Shown piece after piece: positions 23,363-36,215 of a stretch of DNA of 64,000 nucleotides. Below the pieces are notes generated by a model that was given only the letters and a program-made list of their open reading frames with translations, did not search any database and was not told the DNA's origin. The stretch is from the NCBI GenBank assembly GCA_021399435.1, contig JAJTUP010000036.1, positions 558,001-622,000 of the forward strand, given 5' to 3'. Source of the DNA: Diaporthe sp. PMI_573 (lineage: Eukaryota; Ascomycota; Sordariomycetes; Diaporthales; Diaporthaceae). Position 1 is the first letter of the stretch; each line of letters starts with the position of its first letter. The position numbers and the translations under genes are program-made.

Positions 23363-26300
23363 ATGGCGAGCCCACCGAATCAGGCTTCTCAGTCCATTCA
23401 GGATACAGACACCCACCAGCAGCCTTTGCGCAATCAGAATCGTCATCACGATCGACCTCATCATGCAGCACAGCAGCAACCCCACAATCCAAATCAGCCA
23501 ATGAATTACATGCCTTCTGTTCGCGCAGCTTCAGAAAAGAAGTTGGGCCTCCTTCACTTCAGCTCTCCTCAAAATCATGGGTGGCATGGTGACGTTCGCA
23601 AGAGGTATGTTGCTACCGGTATTGCCAGACCACAGCGGATGAGACCTCTCTCTCTCTCTCTCTCTCGCTCTCCGAGTCTTTTGCTGCTCCTCACCCACCC
23701 ATCGATTGGCTGAGTTCTCAAGCTGACTTCAAACAGATTCACCGACTTTCTCGTCAACGAGATCCAGAAAAATGGTGAGGTTCTCCATCTCTCAGATTAC
23801 AGCCTGGGTCCCAGACCTACCGACACAGTAAGTTGCTCTATCCTCGACCAACTATTCTTGCCCGAAACACACAGCTGACTGCAATACAGGACGTCCATAT
23901 CCCTGGACAGCATCCTCAAAACTCTCAACATAGCATCAACCTGGCCCCTACAAGCAATGCACAGGCCCCTTCTGGTGATGTTTCGTCCCTCCAGGTCAGC
24001 GACGAGGACTTGAAAATCCTCTGTAGTCTCTTGGATGAACCCACCACACAAGAACTAAAGGGGCTCTTTGAGCGAATCGGGGCGTCTGGCAATAGCAGGC
24101 TCGACCTGCGGGCAAACTCTGTCAAATTTCCTCCCATGGAGCGATCCCAGCGAGGAAAAGTCCATCAGGTAAGAATCTGTCACCTGAAGTGCGCAAAAGT
24201 TCGACTAACAACGAGTTAGGAAATCCGTCGCATCTTCCAATCCAGAATAGAGACGGAGACTGGTAGCGATGGGATAATCACTGCCATACCCTCTAATCGC
24301 TTCACCAAGAACCCTCGAGCAGGTGGCCAGCGCCACCGCTCTACCCAGCCTTCGTTCAAGAAGATGGGAGGCGATTATCTCCATTTCACTCTTTACAAGG
24401 AGAACAAAGATACCATGGATGCCGTCAACCAGATTGCCCGCATGCTCAAGATTAAGGCGAACAACTTTGGCTTCGCTGGCACCAAGGACCGTCGTGCAGC
24501 CACGGTTCAGCGCATCAGCGCCTTCCATGCCAAGCACCAAACTCTGGATTTCCTGAACAGCCAGATTCCCGCCATCAAGATGGGCGACTACAAGTACAGC
24601 AAATATCCCATACAGCTTGGTGATCATGGTGGAAATGAGTTCAAGATCACTGTCAAGAATGTTTCTGTCAGCCGTGGTCAAGGGTGCTCGCTTAAGCGTC
24701 GGGTTCAAATGACCACCCAGGCTGTAGAGTCGGCCGTCTCAGAAATGGCCAAATACGGTTTCATCAATTACTTTGGCCTCCAGCGATTTGGGACCCACTT
24801 TGTCGGAACGCACGAGCTCGGCAAGATGTTGCTGATGGAAGACTACGAAGCCGTCATCGACGGAATCCTGCACGTCGACTCAGATTATATGAGCAAGGTA
24901 ATGTCTGGCTCTGTCGAGGAGACTCCGGCGAATCGGGATGAGATCAATCGCGTTCGTGCCATCATTCAGTGGAAGACGGCCAGGAACGCAAACGCTGCCC
25001 TTCAGTACATGCCGAGACGTTTCGGCTCCGAGATGAACGTCATCAGTCACCTCGCTAAGAACCCGCGAGATCCCCAAGGTGCGATCCTAACCATCACGCG
25101 CGGCATGCGGAACTTGTATCTCCATGCCTACCAATCGTACGTCTGGAACCATGCTGTCTCCCATCGTTGGGCCAAGTATGGATCCAAGGTCATTCCTGGA
25201 GACCTGGTGTTGGTCAACTCAGAGAAGCCTGCCGTCAATAACGTCGAATTGGAGGTCGATGCAACCGCGTCTAATGAGCCCCAGTTCCAGAGAGCCCGGC
25301 ATCTTACAGAGGCCGAGATTCAGAGCGGCAAATACACCGTCTTCGATCTTGTGCTGCCCTGTCCTGGCTACGATGTCCTCTACCCGAACAACGACATCGG
25401 CGAGTTCTATGTCGAGTTCATGTCGAGGCCAGAGAACGGTCGATTGAACCCCCACCAGATGCGCCGAGCGAAGAAGGATTTCAGCCTTAGCGGGGCTTAC
25501 CGTCATATCGTCGGCAAATTCATTGGGGAGCCAAGGTGGGAAGTTCGCACTTACACGGACGACAACGAGCAGATGCGGCCGACCGATGCCAACATGATCG
25601 AGCAGCGAAAGGCCGAGCTCAAGGCCAAAGAGATCGCCGAGGATCCAGAGAAGCTGGCCACCGCTGCCAGGTGGAACAACTTCGCAGCAAATCCTACCGG
25701 CCAGGATGACAAAATTGACGCAGAGCGTCGTCGCCAGATGAAGGAGAATCCCGAGCTTGAGCCTCGCGTTAATGAGGTCTGGATCCAGCGGTCCGAGGAT
25801 GGTAGCCTCAAGAGAATTAAGACTAGACATGAGGTTTCTCCTCTGGAGTCGCAGTCCAATGTGGCTACCGGACCTACCGCCGCCAATGAAGGCGCACCAC
25901 TCCACGTCGATGCTGTTGAGGGCGAAAATCTAAAGCCCACAAGGCTTGTGGCGCCTACGCGGCAGCCAAGTGTCCCCAGAACTGGCAATGCTGGTTTCAC
26001 AACCAAACCAAGAACGCCTAGCCACGACCTCCCAGCCCCTTCGTTCAAGGCCGACGCGCCCACCGCTGAGGCTTTAGCCCTTCAAAACGCAGTCGCGATG
26101 GAGGCACTCAGCAAACACCTTCAGGATCCTATCTTGACGAAGCCCTCTACGAAGGCAGCAGCGGAGGACACCGAGACTTCCCGGGCTGCAAGCCGTCCCA
26201 GCAGCAGTGGTACTGAGAAAGGTGCCAGCACCCAGGAAGCTCCCGTGGAGAAGGAACCGACGCCCACCACAGCTCTGCCCAGAGCAGAGTGGTTCAAGAA

Positions 26301-26502
26301 GAGACACGACGACCGTCTCACCAAAGAGGCCGTCGAGTCATTCGCCCAGAAAGACCTATCATCAGTGGATGAGGATACGGTCAAGATTGCGGTCGTCCTC
26401 GAGTTCAGCCTGAACTCAAGCGCCTACGCCACAGTTGTCCTTAGGGAGCTCATGGCCGAGGTGGAGCCAGAGAAGGAGGGAAGCCCCCTCAGCCCGTCCT
26501 GA
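23363..26502 (+). CDS. PUS7: tRNA/mRNA pseudouridine synthase PUS7 (TruD family)
   Basis: Converts uridine to pseudouridine in tRNA, U2 snRNA and some mRNAs in yeast. Exons 23363-23604, 23737-23827, 23890-24168 and 24220-26502 give 964 aa. A conserved start of the fold (LGLLHFSSPQNHGWHGDVRKRFTDFLVNEI) is assembled across intron 1. The catalytic motif GFAGTKDRRAATVQR is present with the nucleophile Asp at about 294, followed by YFGLQRFG, then NLYLHAYQSYVWNHAVSHR and the TruD-specific insert. The last ~300 residues after YRHIVGKF are charged and low in complexity (KAELKAKEIAEDPEK; Pro/Ser/Thr-rich), which makes the protein much longer than yeast Pus7 (676 aa). All three introns have standard ends; intron 1 contains a (CT)n tract. 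Start ATG in AAGATGG context. Confidence 0.95.
23646..23666 (+). repeat. (CT)n microsatellite inside PUS7 intron 1
   Basis: Twenty-one nt of uninterrupted CT repeat lie 70 nt before the intron 3' splice site, inside the 132-nt first intron. Length variation here could alter splicing efficiency, but this is speculation. Confidence 0.9.
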
Positions 26503-28019
26503 GAAGCCCTCTTGCAAACTCCCTGCATACAAGTGCTCCGGAAACCTGGCTGTCTTCGCAACTGTCTCTTCACACAATTAATTGCGATGGCTTGACGAGA
26601 CACCACGCGACACAACCTGCCATGCTGTTATCTTTGCAACAAAGCATAGGATGGCTGTGAACTGGATAAACATTGCTCAATGCATGAGAAGATTGTGATA
26701 TAGACCACGCTGCGCGCCTTTACGCGGGGTCTACGATCGAAATTGGCCACCTCGCAAAAGATCTGACGGAAACCTGTGGTCTTGTGGGTCCGTCACTGCC
26801 TGTATGCACATCATCTAGTTGCTCAGGTTTGGTTTGATCTGGGTAATCTGCTTCTGACTCGGGACTCGAAGTGGACTCTGCGGCATTTCCCAAAGGAGAT
26901 TTTAATTGGCCGTTGGCGGTGGTTCGTCTCGAATTCGGTTCGTCTCAATTCCAACGCTCCTGGTTTCGCACAGGACAGGGCCACATTATGGGAAAACGAG
27001 GTCCTTCCAAATGCTTGGAAAAGTTTTTACTCCGGGGTCTGAAATCCTGTACGGTAAGGGCGGTGTGGGTCATTCAGATACCCCAAGTACATGCGGAATT
27101 GTGGTCTGGCTTGGTGGACGGCCTGTCGTCCAATGTCCTTGTTTTAAGTAAATGCCCCATGAATGTGGCTTGTTTGACTAGATACCCACAGAGTAATAGT
27201 TACTGCAGGAAAAGGGATGTGGCTATGAGGGAAAGACAGACAGACATCAATATGTGGCCAGGATCCCAATGGCCGGCCACTGACTTCGCAGCTTCATGTC
27301 AATACCTAGAAGCGGCTTTTCCACCGTTGGAACAGTGGGATAGATTTGTCTGCAAGTAGAGTCCATGCTACGAAACGCAGAACAGACTGCAGACATCATA
27401 GGCAAGTGGTCAATGAGACCAAGTTCTAGTTGCCTCATTTATCACCTCCCAGGAAGCACGACCCCGAAGTTCAGCATTCACTCACCGACGTCACAGCAAG
27501 GGGGTAGTCGTAGACTTCAAGTATCCCTTTCCATTCCCACTAAATGACTCCGTGATCCTGTGAGCCCTCCCTACCCTACGTGAATTTTCAAGATTTGTTC
27601 AAATATCCAGGCCACCCAAGCCTCATCTTCATTTCCAGTGTCCATCGCTTTTTCTGCGAGGCTGTACCAATCTTCTGCCTCACGGCAGCCCGTTGACCCC
27701 AAAGATCCCGGCGATTAATGTGATCATGTTGATGATTCCTGGCCTGACCAAGATGTGGATTGTGTGTGTTGAGTGGGCGTGTAGAACAGCCTGGTGGGCA
27801 AGACGCTCGCGCTATGTGATTTCGACATGCTCCAATGCTAACCGTCCTGGTATGATTGATTCGAAGTGGCCCGTACAGTGTGCGATCGGCCGTTGCGGTA
27901 CTATATGGCGTGGTATTGATGAAAGTTTCTCGGTCAGATGTCGCTCATCTCTGCGGCTGAGAATGTAATGCTCTGGTTCTGTAATGCAATATGGTATTCC
28001 GTTCCTCGTGCGATTTTCA
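26503..28019. other. Intergenic between convergent PUS7 and MKK1
   Basis: About 1.5 kb of 3' flanking DNA of two convergent genes. A frame open at 26871-27359 begins with GTG and its translation shows no conserved pattern. No RNA gene or repeat recognised. Confidence 0.5.
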
Positions 28020-29654
28020 TCACTTTGACCCCTTGGCGTCGTCCCAGCCCCAAACTTGGGACAGATATTTACCCATGTTGACGCGCTTCGTCTTGAGCTC
28101 CGTCATCCATGGGTGCTCTAGCATCTTCCACGGCATACCGCGACGCTTGGGGTTCTTTTCGAGACTGGTGGAGGCGGGTCAGCTGCGTGCTCAATTCGAT
28201 CCGAAGAAGATGACTTACCAGCTCTCAATGAAATGCTTGAAGTTGTCACTCCAAAAGATGCCCGCTTCGGGCTCATCCTTCAGCTTGGGAATGGGTTGCT
28301 GAACGATGTACGTCAACAGGTCGATTAGACCGGCCCTTGGCTGCATCTCTGTGCCATCGGCCGGGAATGGGAAGCGATGTTGCGCCACCTCGAGCAGTGT
28401 CACGCCCGTGGACCACACGTCCGAGGTAATGGTATATGTCTGGCCCGTGATCCGCTCCGGCGCCATGTAGTAGCTTGTGCCGATGAACGTGTTCGCCTCG
28501 CCCTTGGTACCGAAATCTCCAGACACACCGAAGTCGCACAGCTTGACCTCACCGTTGCGGCAGAGGAGGATGTTGGACGGCTTGATGTCACGGTGGAGGA
28601 TACGCTTGGCCTCGAGGTAGGTCAGGCCTTGCAAGACGCCCTCGGCAATCTTGCCGAGGACTTTCTCGCCCGTCCGGCCTCCGAGCCGCTTCACTTCCTT
28701 GTAAATGCTGTCGAGCGATCCACCCTCACAGAACTCCATGGCGATGGAGATGGTGGCAGTGGAAGGCTCGAGGAAACCGCCGTAATACCTGCAGATATGT
28801 TCAGAAGCGCAGCCCTTGTTGAAATTGATTTCCCGAAGAATCTGCTTCTTCACATCCGGATCCGGGTTCGTCGTGATGACCTGGACTTCTGGTTAGGACA
28901 TGTGCAACGAGGTAGAGATTGCAATTGTGTGCATTACCTTAAGAGCAAAAACGGTCTTGCCTCCCTTGAGCTTACACCTCGTGACGGCACCCCCAGCGCC
29001 CTCGCCGAGGCCACCGAGCTCAACGAGACGGTTTTCCATGCTTACGATCCGCCAGCCCTCGTCGTCCAGGTCCTCCGCGTCAAGCGTCCTCGCCTTCTCC
29101 AAGCTAATTTTATCAAAGGACGCTTCCAAGCCGTGCATGCTGCCCTCGCGCTCCATGCCGGCACCGCCCTCACTGGCGTTTGAGTAGAGGGAGCCCACGG
29201 CGCTCACGGGGTCGGGAGTGCCATGTTTTGCCCCGCCCAGGCCGTATTGCGAGGCGAAGGAGAGTGCGGAGTACTGCGAGCCAGCCGAGGTTGGGTTGCT
29301 GCCTCTGCCGTCCAGCGGCCCGAAGCTGCCCGTCCGGCTGTGCGCAGCGCTGCTCTCGCTGCCGCCACTGGCGCTGTGGCCTGGTTGCGAGCCACGCGAG
29401 GGTTGGTGTTCTTGAGGAGCCACAGATGTGCCCATAGGTGTGGCAAGGTTGAGCTTGGGCAGGGGCGGCCGGGAAGGCTGGCCGACACCACCAGCCCCGG
29501 CGCCGACGGGCTTGACATTCGGAGACGGGGGTATAGCGAGTCCTAGGCGAGGTGTGCGGGCGCCGCCGCCTCTTGCACCCGGTATGGCGGGTCGAAGGAG
29601 AGGTGCTGGGGCGTTCATCATGGGTACGGGATTTGGTGACTGGGAGGAGAGCAT
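28020..29654 (-). CDS. MKK1: MAP kinase kinase of the cell-wall-integrity pathway (MKK1/2, MEK1-type)
   Basis: Dual-specificity kinase between the MAPKKK Bck1 and the MAPK Slt2/Mpk1. Exons 29654-28938, 28880-28219 and 28164-28020 give 507 aa. The first ~200 residues are Pro/Gly/Ser-rich and disordered. The kinase domain shows the Gly loop [11 protein letters not shown] (about 214-224), Lys239 in [13 protein letters not shown] (335-342), DFG (355-357), the activation loop [18 protein letters not shown] with Thr364 and Thr370 as likely phosphorylation sites, and [10 protein letters not shown]. The sequence [20 protein letters not shown] and the [18 protein letters not shown] segment are characteristic of Mkk1/2 rather than Ste7 or Pbs2 types. 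The C-terminus ends [13 protein letters not shown] plus a short tail. Introns have standard ends, with a CCTAACC branch point in intron 1. An ATG at 29621 is an alternative start. Confidence 0.95.
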
Positions 29655-30282
29655 TGGTGCTTGCGGTTCCTGTGGATTGGACTTGTGCTGCGGCAGACAG
29701 AGTTAGTTGTCTTGATTTCCTGCCATGTGGAACCAAGAGAATGGCTACAGTGGGATATATAAGACGGGCTCGAAGGGGTGACAAGACAGGCCGATGGGGA
29801 ATGGGTGGGACAATGAAAACTCACAGGTGCGGCCGGCTCGCCGTTAGAGTTCCCTTGCTCATGCATCATGGGGCAGGGGACGCGAGCAGAGCCTCTGTGG
29901 AGGCGGATACTTGTTGGACGGTGAGGGCGGGAATCTCGGCCGAGGTGGAATCACCCAGGCGGCTGTGCCTAGTGTATATGGTGGATGGTGGATGGTGGAT
30001 AGGCCTTCCCGGGCAAGGAATGAGCCCGTTGCGAGGGGTAGGGCTTGCTGGGACGGAAAATAGGGGGGAAAACAAGCTCAGACGATCAATGCTAGCCGTT
30101 CCCGTGGGGAAGTACGTCAGCTAGGTTGGTTTGTGAGAGAGAAAGAGACAGAGACAGAGAGAAGAGCAGGAGGCAGCCGATGACTTCAGACGCGAGCTGG
30201 ACGAGCAGGAGACCACGCGTCGAAATTCGGTCGTAGTTCGTAATACGGATGCTGCTGGGTGCTGCTGGTGCTGCGGCGACGG

Positions 30283-30342
30283 CGTGTCGTGTCGTGTCGT
30301 GTCGTGTCGTGTCGTGTCGAGTCGAGCCGAGTTGAGTCGAGT
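30283..30342. repeat. GTGTC/GTCGA pentanucleotide microsatellite
   Basis: Seven or more perfect GTGTC units decay into GTCGA-like units (GTCGAGCCGAGTTGAGTCGA) about 0.65 kb upstream of the MKK1 start. Probably in the promoter or a long 5' leader of that gene. Confidence 0.9.
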
Positions 30343-31330
30343 TCAGTTGGTGCCGGATCCAGGTCGATTTGATGCAACGTCGGCTGGCTCAGCAACGGGG
30401 AGACGGTGGCTTAGGCCGGGGAGCATGAATTGAGCGCCAAAAAGTTGCTATCAGCGACGGCTAAGCTCTGCATGGCTCAGCTAATTGCGATGCAAGAAGA
30501 GGACCGATCGCCTATGGGCGGAAATGTGTCGAGAGGAGAGGAAGACAGATCAAGACTGACCCCAGGGCAGAAGCAGCCGTCTGCCCGCCCGTCTTTCTGT
30601 GTTTGGGTGGAGGGGGGATTTCCAGGTTGAGCTGACCAGGACGGGGTCTTACGGCAACAGGTACCACACCAGGCGCACCTGGGCTGCAGAAGTGCAGAAT
30701 TCCTGGGCTCAGAACTCAGAGCCCGAGAACTGGGGCCTCGGGCAGACAGGGGGTTGGGAGGGTTACACCTCGCCTCAAGACAGTGGGCAGGGCGGGCAGG
30801 CGGGACGGGCAGTGAGTGAGGAGTGGAGGGGTCAGTTGCTTTCCACTGTGTGACCCAATCCCAGGTGCCTGATGGTGGATTGCGGTGGGCTGCAGGGATG
30901 GCATGAGGAGCCCGCCACCTCCCGTCAGCCTGTCGCAAGACGTGCCTCTTCCCCAGCTGCCTGGGCCGGCGGCTGTTGATACCGTCGTAAATCCTGTCAT
31001 ATGCACACAGGCCGATCATCACCCTTCGACCATCAAAACTTCCCACGCCCGATCCAGTCAGGCCAGCTCAGCCCAACGTGCATATATCCCTGCTGCCTGT
31101 GGAAGCACTCGCGCGAGATGAAGGGAAGGAGGCCAGGGCCCTGGTGCTGATGATTCTCACTCACCCTCTGCAGCATCGGCCGTGTCTGCCTCTATCCACA
31201 CCGCAGAAACTATTTGTCCTGATAAATCTCTGGTCGTCTTACTACGCATCACAAGCACAGAGAGCTGCAGCTCCATTTCCCCCGGGAGGGGAAAAAAGCT
31301 GACCACCAGCAGCAAATGTCAGAATGTCTG

Positions 31331-31354
31331 CACACACATACACACACACACACA
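31331..31354. repeat. CA microsatellite
   Basis: An imperfect (CA)n run with a single T interruption, in the MKK1-DBP8 spacer. Confidence 0.9.
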
Positions 31355-32423
31355 GTCCCCACCAGAGGATCTGACTACCTCCGTTCCCGTGGCCCCATTC
31401 GTTACTCCGCCAGTCGAGCCTGCTCATCATCTGGGAAATGGGCTACCGCAAGGAGAGGCCCAAGATATCGGGTTCCCACCCGGCCAATGCAGCCCTGGTT
31501 CCCATTGATCCGCACTTGCATCTCAATCAAGCTAGGGGTCATCTGCAGATCCCGCACCATTGGCCATCTGTTCGTGTGTTGGCAGATGTGACGGGGTGTG
31601 ATGCTACGCCAGCCCATGCATACAAATTACAGACAAGGACGGATGTGATGCTCGGTCGAACCATCATCTACTGTTTACGACCTCGGTCTCCTTTGCCAGC
31701 CTGCATCTACCCAGGAGGTACTCTCCGTAATGACAATTGTGCCATCTCGGTCTGGCTCATTAGTTAAACTTTCAGTACAGCTTTCTGATGGCATATACGC
31801 AGTGGCAATCTGAACAACGTGTTCTAACCCTCGGCCTCTTTTTCAATCTCAAGCCTGGATAGCCGCGTCTACGTGCGCGGTCATACTGCTTTACATGCTG
31901 CCGTTGAACCAACATCTGAGAGGCCCGAGCAGATCGAGCCTCAGAGAGCACATTCTGTTGGTTCGAGGTCCTGCTCCGCGATGGAGGTTGCCGAGAGTCG
32001 CCGACTGCATGCATTGACGAGCTAAGAAGGACGTACTAGGCACTGGCGCTTATATCGTAGTATCGTCAATGTGCTCCCGATTCGAAATAGGAGGTCATGC
32101 CTGAAGAGGATGTCCTAAGCGAAGTTATGGGAAGGAATGGCATATGGCGCAGGGGGGGTTGTCCCAAGGGAGGTATACCAAACATGCTATCCTGCTGCTA
32201 CTACCGCATGCGGGCTAGACCTGTCCAGTGGGGGCCATCGGGTTCCTGAAGCGCGCGTCAACGGGCCCGCCTTAGCGCAGCTTAGGTCGCACGGGAACAG
32301 GCGCCATTGGCCGGGTGGGCCCTGTCTGAACCCACTTTTAGTTTTCTTCATCGACTTTTTTCGCATCCTCATCCTCATACGCATTGGTACAGCGACAGCA
32401 CAACGGCCATCAAACCCAGGAAG

Positions 32424-34225
32424 ATGCCTTCCAAGAAAAAGGTGGTCGCTCGGACCCAGCCCAAGGCCCGAGCCCCTGTGGCAGACCCGCCATCTGCATC
32501 AGAATCCGAAATCGACGACGGCGATGGCCAGGACGGCGTCAGCGGGACCAGGAGTGATAGTGAGAGTGAGGGTGAGGGTGAGAGTGAAAGTGGGAGCGAT
32601 TCCGAGTCAAGTTCGGACTCAGACTCTCTGGACAGCGATGCGCCTCGAAAGAGACGCAAGCACTCTCCAAAACATGATGAAGACGAGGATGGAAGCGACC
32701 AAGATGACCTGCCAAAGGCACCAGTGTCGTTCAGCGCACCATCGCGCATCAGGCGCAAGGCTGCCGGTGAGCCTGCCCCTAAGCCTGCCATCGTGCAGAA
32801 CGTCACAAGGGAGGTACTTGTCGGGACAGGCACTACGGCACCGATAGACCCTCACACAACCTTTGATTCCTTGGGCGTTCAGCCGTGGTTGGTGCAGTCT
32901 TTGGCCAACATGGCCATCAAGAGGCCCACCGGCATTCAGAAGGGCTGCATCCCCGAGATATTGAAGGGAAGGGACTGCATCGGTGGCAGCAGGACGGGTT
33001 CGGGAAAGACGGTCGCGTTCGCAGTTCCCATCCTCCAGAGATGGGCCCAGGACCCATCTGCCATCTACGGACTCGTGCTAACACCTACTCGGTAAGTTTT
33101 GTTGTTCTTCGAGACCTCTCCCGTGCTATGAAACAAACACTGATCCACCGTGATAGTGAACTGGCACTGCAGCTCTTTGAGCAGTTTAAGGCCATTTCTT
33201 CCCCCCAGACGCTCAAACCACTTCTGATCACCGGCGGTGCCGACATGCGGGCTCAAGCGATAGCACTGGCAGAACGTCCGCACGTCGTAATCGCGACCCC
33301 CGGCCGTCTGGCAGACCACATCCGCACTTCTGGCGAGGACACCATCTGCGGCCTCCGGCGCGTCAGGTTCCTCGTGCTCGATGAAGCAGACCGCCTGCTC
33401 TCGGCAGACGGGCCGGGTAGCATGCTGCCGGACGTCGAGGAGTGCCTTGACGTGCTGCCCCCGTCGTCCCAACGCCAGACGCTTCTTTTCACCGCGACCG
33501 TCACCCCAGAGGTCCGCGCGCTCAAGGAGATGCCGACCAAGCCCGGCAAGCAGCCGGTGTTTGTGTGCGAGGTCGACACGGAGACGCTGGCAATCCCGCC
33601 GTCGCTCAGGCAGCTGCACATCCAGGTGCCGGTGACGCACCGCGAGCACTACCTGCACGAGTTCCTCAAGACGGACGGGAACAAGGACAAGCCGACCATC
33701 ATCTTCTGCAACCGAACCGACACGGCCAGGTACCTGCACCACCTGTTGTACCTGCTCGAGCACCCCGTCACATCGCTGCACTCCAAGCTGCCACAGCGGC
33801 AGCGCGTGGACAGCCTCAGCCGCTTCCGGGCCGGCGTGTCGCGCATCCTCGTGGCGACGGACGTCGCGGCCCGTGGTCTCGACATCCCCGAGGTGGCCAC
33901 CGTGATCAACTACGACATACCGCGGGACCCGGACGTGTACATCCACCGGGTGGGACGTACGGCCCGTGCGGGGCGCAAGGGTGACGCTGTCACGTTCGTC
34001 GGGCAGAGGGACGTCGACCTCGTCCTCGCCGTGGAGGCACGGGTGGGGCGGCAGATGGTCAAGTGGGAGGAGGAGGGAGTGAACCTGGAGACCAGGGTCG
34101 TCCGGGACTCACTCAATGTTGTGGGGGAGAAGAAGCGCGAAGCCCTGCTCGACATCGAGGAGGACAGGGAGGTTGGCAGCAAGAGGAAGAGAGGCAAGGT
34201 GAAGCTCAATCGGGTAAAGGCGTGA
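32424..34225 (+). CDS. DBP8: ATP-dependent RNA helicase DBP8 (DEAD box)
   Basis: Nucleolar helicase for early pre-rRNA processing and 40S subunit assembly; in yeast it is stimulated by Esf2. Exons 32424-33091 and 33157-34225 give 578 aa. The first ~145 residues are a Ser/Asp/Glu-rich acidic extension with a basic patch ([10 protein letters not shown]). The helicase core follows: Q motif [14 protein letters not shown] with RPTGIQ, Walker A SRTGSGKT (189-196), PTRELALQ formed across the intron, [15 protein letters not shown] (DEAD 298-301), FTATVTPEV (motif III is TAT in place of SAT, as I recall for Dbp8), [25 protein letters not shown], and [11 protein letters not shown]. The basic C-terminus is [12 protein letters not shown]. 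The intron (33092-33156) has a GTAAGT donor. The ATG in AAGATGC context is the first in frame. Confidence 0.95.
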
Positions 34226-36215
34226 GCTGTCTGTCACTCTACACTTGCACACTTCGTCAGAGGCCACCCCTATCGAGATGATTTCTTTGCCAAGACAAAA
34301 GCCACCTACGTGCAGATACCTCCCGTGAGATACTGACCGTGCACCTGGCATGACCGTTTCCTGATGTGACGCCTGGTTGGCGGCTGAGAATCCCACATCC
34401 CAGACAAAACGCACAGTCCCAAGGTACAAGAAGAAATGTATCCCATCCGCACTGCCCCTTGCATTGATCAGCTCAGATTTGAGGAAGATCGATGGAGTTA
34501 CAAATACTCCGTACACCAGAGCCTCAATCCCCCTAGACTACACCAGTTGGGCCCCCCAAAGGACCACACATGAGACTTCAATCTCGACCGCCCGCGACGT
34601 GGGGCTGAAAAAAGATGGAACGGGAAATGCGCATGAAATCCTTACCCCTGAGCTGAGTGCTGAGGGAGGAAAGATGGGAGGAGCGGGAGGCAGGGATCAG
34701 GCCGTAGGGCTGTGGGAGCGAGCTGGTGTCAGATTCAGGGGTTAAATCCGTCAGCCCTTTTCTGGACTGACTTGAGAGAGGTCATAATCATAATAAGCAG
34801 TGATAATGCTTGGCCGGGGTTATTTTCAGCATCCGCGCGTTGAGTGTTCGTTGTTAGAGGTTGTCGGCCTCGTTTCGGTATAACGCTACACCAGCACATT
34901 TATTCATCTAACGCACACACGTCCTCACCGAGCTCTTCACCCCGGGGCAGCCAGGCGGCGTTCGAAGCCATTGGCCCACGCGGGTGTGTGGCGGGCGAGG
35001 CTTGGGATTCGGGATGTGGTCTTGGTGGGGCACCCACGACCTACCGACGGCAACGAGCTCGGTTTCGCAGTTTCGAGATGATGGGGAATGGTGCCAGCGG
35101 TCATGGCTGGTTGGCTGGCGGCGTTTCCCCACTGGCGTGTCAACTTGACAGGTCTGGGGTGACGAACGGCTGTGGCTCGTCCTCTCATCTGCCTGGTACC
35201 CTTTGTCCCCTTACAATGCCCGTTTGAATTGGTCTTGGGGGAAATTACACTACAGCAATGTCGGTGACCGATGGGAACTAGCAGCAGGTATTGTGTGCGA
35301 GGTTTGTTGGTGTCAGGCCAGAGGTGCCTGTGTCGATCAGAGAGGTCCCATAGGCTAAACTGCGGGTGTTGACAAACATAGTATGCAACACTGTTGACAT
35401 TGGGAGGCCAAGTCAAACACTACTGAATCCCGTCCATTACGTAGAACTGGCCGTGTGTTGTGGCCGGCGTCGGGGCGTATTTCAGGCCCGGAGCCAGCGA
35501 CAATGTATATGCGTCATGTACAGTACTGTCCGAGCAGGAGCGCGCCGTCTCAGGGCCGAAGTAAGCTTTTGCGCCAGGTGCGGAAAAGCACACGGGCCCG
35601 ACGACGACGTGCGCAGATTGGCGACCAGCCGTGCGATCTGTCAGAGGTGGTGTTGCGTCACGAGAGAAAGTCGTGCTCATCGCACCGGTGCGCCGGACTG
35701 GTGGGTCTCCCCGATCGAACGAACCCTTAAGTCCGCGCCCAAAAACCCCAGCAGCCCAGTAGCGCAGGTACCAGAGGTACAAAGCGCAGGGATCGGCAGT
35801 CTGGACTACCCGCCCCGTATCGCCGAGGACGCCGCGAGCTATCACCTAAACTCGCCGACATGAGTAAACATCCGACACACGCCAAGCGGAGTTAACTGAG
35901 AGCTCGACTGCGATGCGAAATGAGTCAACCAGAGAGCTTTGCAGGTCGATGATGCAGCTCGAGAAATGAAAACACAAAGGAGGACTGCTGCCCCAGGATT
36001 TGATCACCCAATCCCGGGGGGCTGGGCGAAGCAGAAGCGTGTGGCTTACACAGCCCAAGGCAACCTCTTGTCGCGCCGAGACGGTGACCGGATCCGGTAA
36101 GAAACAACGAAGGCACGGGTCAGGATGGCAGCAACGTAGTACCACGTAGGAGGGTCGTCGTCTTACCTGCATGCGTACAGAACTTTCGCTAGTCCAGGGG
36201 TCATCATACCTCGTG

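Larger units (their letters stand above)
29655..32423. other. Divergent intergenic region between MKK1 and DBP8
   Basis: About 2.8 kb between divergent genes. It contains several simple repeats: a GTGGATG run at 29980-30001, a GA-rich tract at 30133-30170, a GTGTC pentanucleotide array at 30283-30342 and a CA repeat at 31331-31354. The GA-rich (plus-strand) tract is CT-rich in the direction of MKK1 and is probably part of its leader. No gene seen. Confidence 0.6.

Noticed and set aside
26871..27359. 162-codon plus-strand frame between PUS7 and MKK1
   Set aside because: Begins with GTG, no conserved residues, lies in a convergent 3'-flank spacer.
31950..31990. GGTTCGAGGTCC-like string resembling a tRNA B box
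   Set aside because: No matching A box or cloverleaf stems at the proper distance on either strand.
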